Shown here one piece after another: positions 62,978 through 64,000 of a stretch of DNA of 64,000 bases (position 1 is its first letter; each line of letters opens with the position of its first letter). Where the stretch lies: NCBI GenBank assembly GCA_963798445.1, contig CAWCTH010000011.1:496001-560000 (forward strand), written 5' to 3'. The notes under the pieces were generated by a model. The model saw only the letters and a program-made list of their open reading frames with translations. It was not told the origin of the DNA and ran no database searches. This stretch comes from DASXAI01 sp963798445. Lineage in GTDB: Bacteria; Actinomycetota; Acidimicrobiia; Acidimicrobiales; Ilumatobacteraceae. The position numbers were made by a program, and so were the translations under genes.

Positions 62978-64000
62978 GTGGTCGCACAGGCTGAGGCACC
63001 GGAGCAGGCGGCCGACGACCCTCCGGCGACCCCGCGCGCCGCCTGGCGCGGCTGGCTGGCCGACACCGCCGCCGTGGGTGGAGCGGCGGCCCTGATCACC
63101 GCCGTCTTGTACCGCGTGTGGAGCTGGCCCCTCGATGTGCCCTTCACCTATCGGGGCGACTCGCTGGGGCTGATGGCCTTCGTGAAGATCGTGGCCGAGA
63201 CCGGCTGGTACACCGGCACGCCTCGTGCCGGCGCGCCGTTCGGGCTGAACACCTACGACTTCCCGTACGGCGGCGACAACGGCTGGTGGGTCATCATCAA
63301 GGCGCTCACCTGGTTCACCCACGATCCGGCGCTGGCCGTGAACCTCTTGTTCATGTTGGGGTTCGTGCTCGTCGCCGTCACCGCCTTCGTGGCGCTGCGG
63401 GTCATCGGCGCGAGCCGTCTCGTCAGCGGTGTGCTCGCTCTCGTCTTCGCCTTCGCCCCGTCGCACTTCCTGCGCACCACGGGGCAGCTCTTCATCGGCG
63501 CGCCGGTCGCGGTGCCGCTCGCCGTCGCCTTGGCGATGCGACTCCTGGGCGGCGACACGCCGTTGCTGCGCGCCGGCCCCCGCTGGCGCGACCGGCTCGA
63601 TGTCCGCAGCGGGCTGTCGCTGTTCGCGCTCGTGTCGTGTGTCGTGCTGGCGTCGTTCGACACGTACTACACGGTCTTCGGCGCGCTCCTGATCGCCGTC
63701 GCCGGGGCGGCGGCGGCGTTGGCCCGGCGGCGATGGCGCCCGCTGGTGTCGGCCGGGCTGGTGGTGGCGGTCACCACCGTGGTGCTCGCCATCAACTCGA
63801 TCCCGACGTTGCTCTGGCACCGGTCGCACGGGCTCAACCCGGAGGTCGCCCGGCGCTCCATCGAGGATCTCGATACCTACGCACTGCGACCGGTGCAGCT
63901 GCTGGCGCCGGTGCCCGAGCACCGCGTGTCGGCGCTGGCCCACCTATCGGACCTGCTCACCCGACCGGGCGCCCAGAGCGAGCCGTACCAGTACCTCGGG
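62978..64000 (+). CDS. GT-C-like multi-pass membrane protein, 3' cut by window end
   Basis: Open from GTG 62978 to the last base with no stop, at least 341 residues. After a soluble start there is a helix (VGGAAALITAVLYRVW), an external loop with FTYRGDSLGLMAFVKIVAETGWY, the conserved PFGLNTYDFPYGGDNG stretch, and several further helices. The D in the first external loop is where GT-C glycosyltransferases keep a catalytic acid. Divergent from wzm with a shared 97-base promoter region. Probably acts in assembly of the exported glycan. Confidence 0.75.
   Translation, partial: MVAQAEAPEQAADDPPATPRAAWRGWLADTAAVGGAAALITAVLYRVWSWPLDVPFTYRGDSLGLMAFVKIVAETGWYTGTPRAGAPFGLNTYDFPYGGDNGWWVIIKALTWFTHDPALAVNLLFMLGFVLVAVTAFVALRVIGASRLVSGVLALVFAFAPSHFLRTTGQLFIGAPVAVPLAVALAMRLLGGDTPLLRAGPRWRDRLDVRSGLSLFALVSCVVLASFDTYYTVFGALLIAVAGAAAALARRRWRPLVSAGLVVAVTTVVLAINSIPTLLWHRSHGLNPEVARRSIEDLDTYALRPVQLLAPVPEHRVSALAHLSDLLTRPGAQSEPYQYLG

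Overview
The window is G+C-rich, densely coded DNA with many GTG/TTG starts and many 1-10 base ATGA/GTGA/TGATG overlaps. Gene content points to an actinobacterium (Actinomycetota), plausibly class Acidimicrobiia or a relative. The clues are a SUF-only Fe-S pathway with SufU, a single-domain MutY, HtpX-type M48 peptidase, VapBC modules, and secreted proteins with the 'L-D-T-R ... A-S-N-V-N' repeats common in that class. The class is an inference; no rRNA or tRNA gene is visible. About twenty conserved reading frames are broken by single-base shifts that leave flanking motifs intact, which looks more like unpolished assembly than decay.

Layout. 1-9.6 kb: cut LOG protein, YbhN-like flippase, MaoC dehydratase, methyltransferase, MutY, then a minus-strand operon of a thioredoxin-fusion protein, a UGSC selenoprotein read through an in-frame UGA, and two secreted SGNH hydrolases. 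9.7-13.9 kb: metallo-hydrolase, flavin reductase, MauE-like protein, oligopeptidase B, ferredoxin. 14-18.2 kb: sufB - Cys-rich small protein - sufD - Rieske protein - sufC. 18.2-25.3 kb: purE-purK, htpX, pterin dehydratase, MFS transporter, YbaK, VapBC. 25.3-28.2 kb (minus): second SUF operon, sufC2-sufS-sufU-PNPOx-like. 28.3-35.3 kb: glyoxalase-II-like hydrolase, Phd/PIN pair, acyl-CoA dehydrogenase, giant LuxR/LAL regulator. 35.3-64 kb: surface-glycan locus.

How the genes work together. The two SUF operons share an ACTA-N6-TAGT inverted repeat and together supply scaffold (SufBCD), desulfurase (SufS) and sulfur carrier (SufU). The MaoC and acyl-CoA dehydrogenase genes, 28 kb apart, share an 18-bp palindrome at the same distance from their starts and probably form an acyl-CoA regulon. 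The glycan locus encodes a complete ADP-independent heptose route (GmhA, HddA, GmhB, HddC-like transferase) plus a transaldolase that could supply sedoheptulose 7-phosphate. It also encodes at least five glycosyltransferase modules, seven or more methyltransferases, and a Wzm/Wzt exporter whose Wzt has the extra C-terminal domain used to recognise finished, often methyl-capped chains. PIN toxin modules sit inside this locus.

The most notable item is the UGSC selenoprotein at 7660-8181: its UGA is followed at the right distance by a perfect 8-bp hairpin with a GUG loop, as expected for a bacterial SECIS element. Unexplained signals include two interspersed repeat families, two related GC-rich palindromes, and a structured leader with a 27-codon ORF ahead of the glycan locus.
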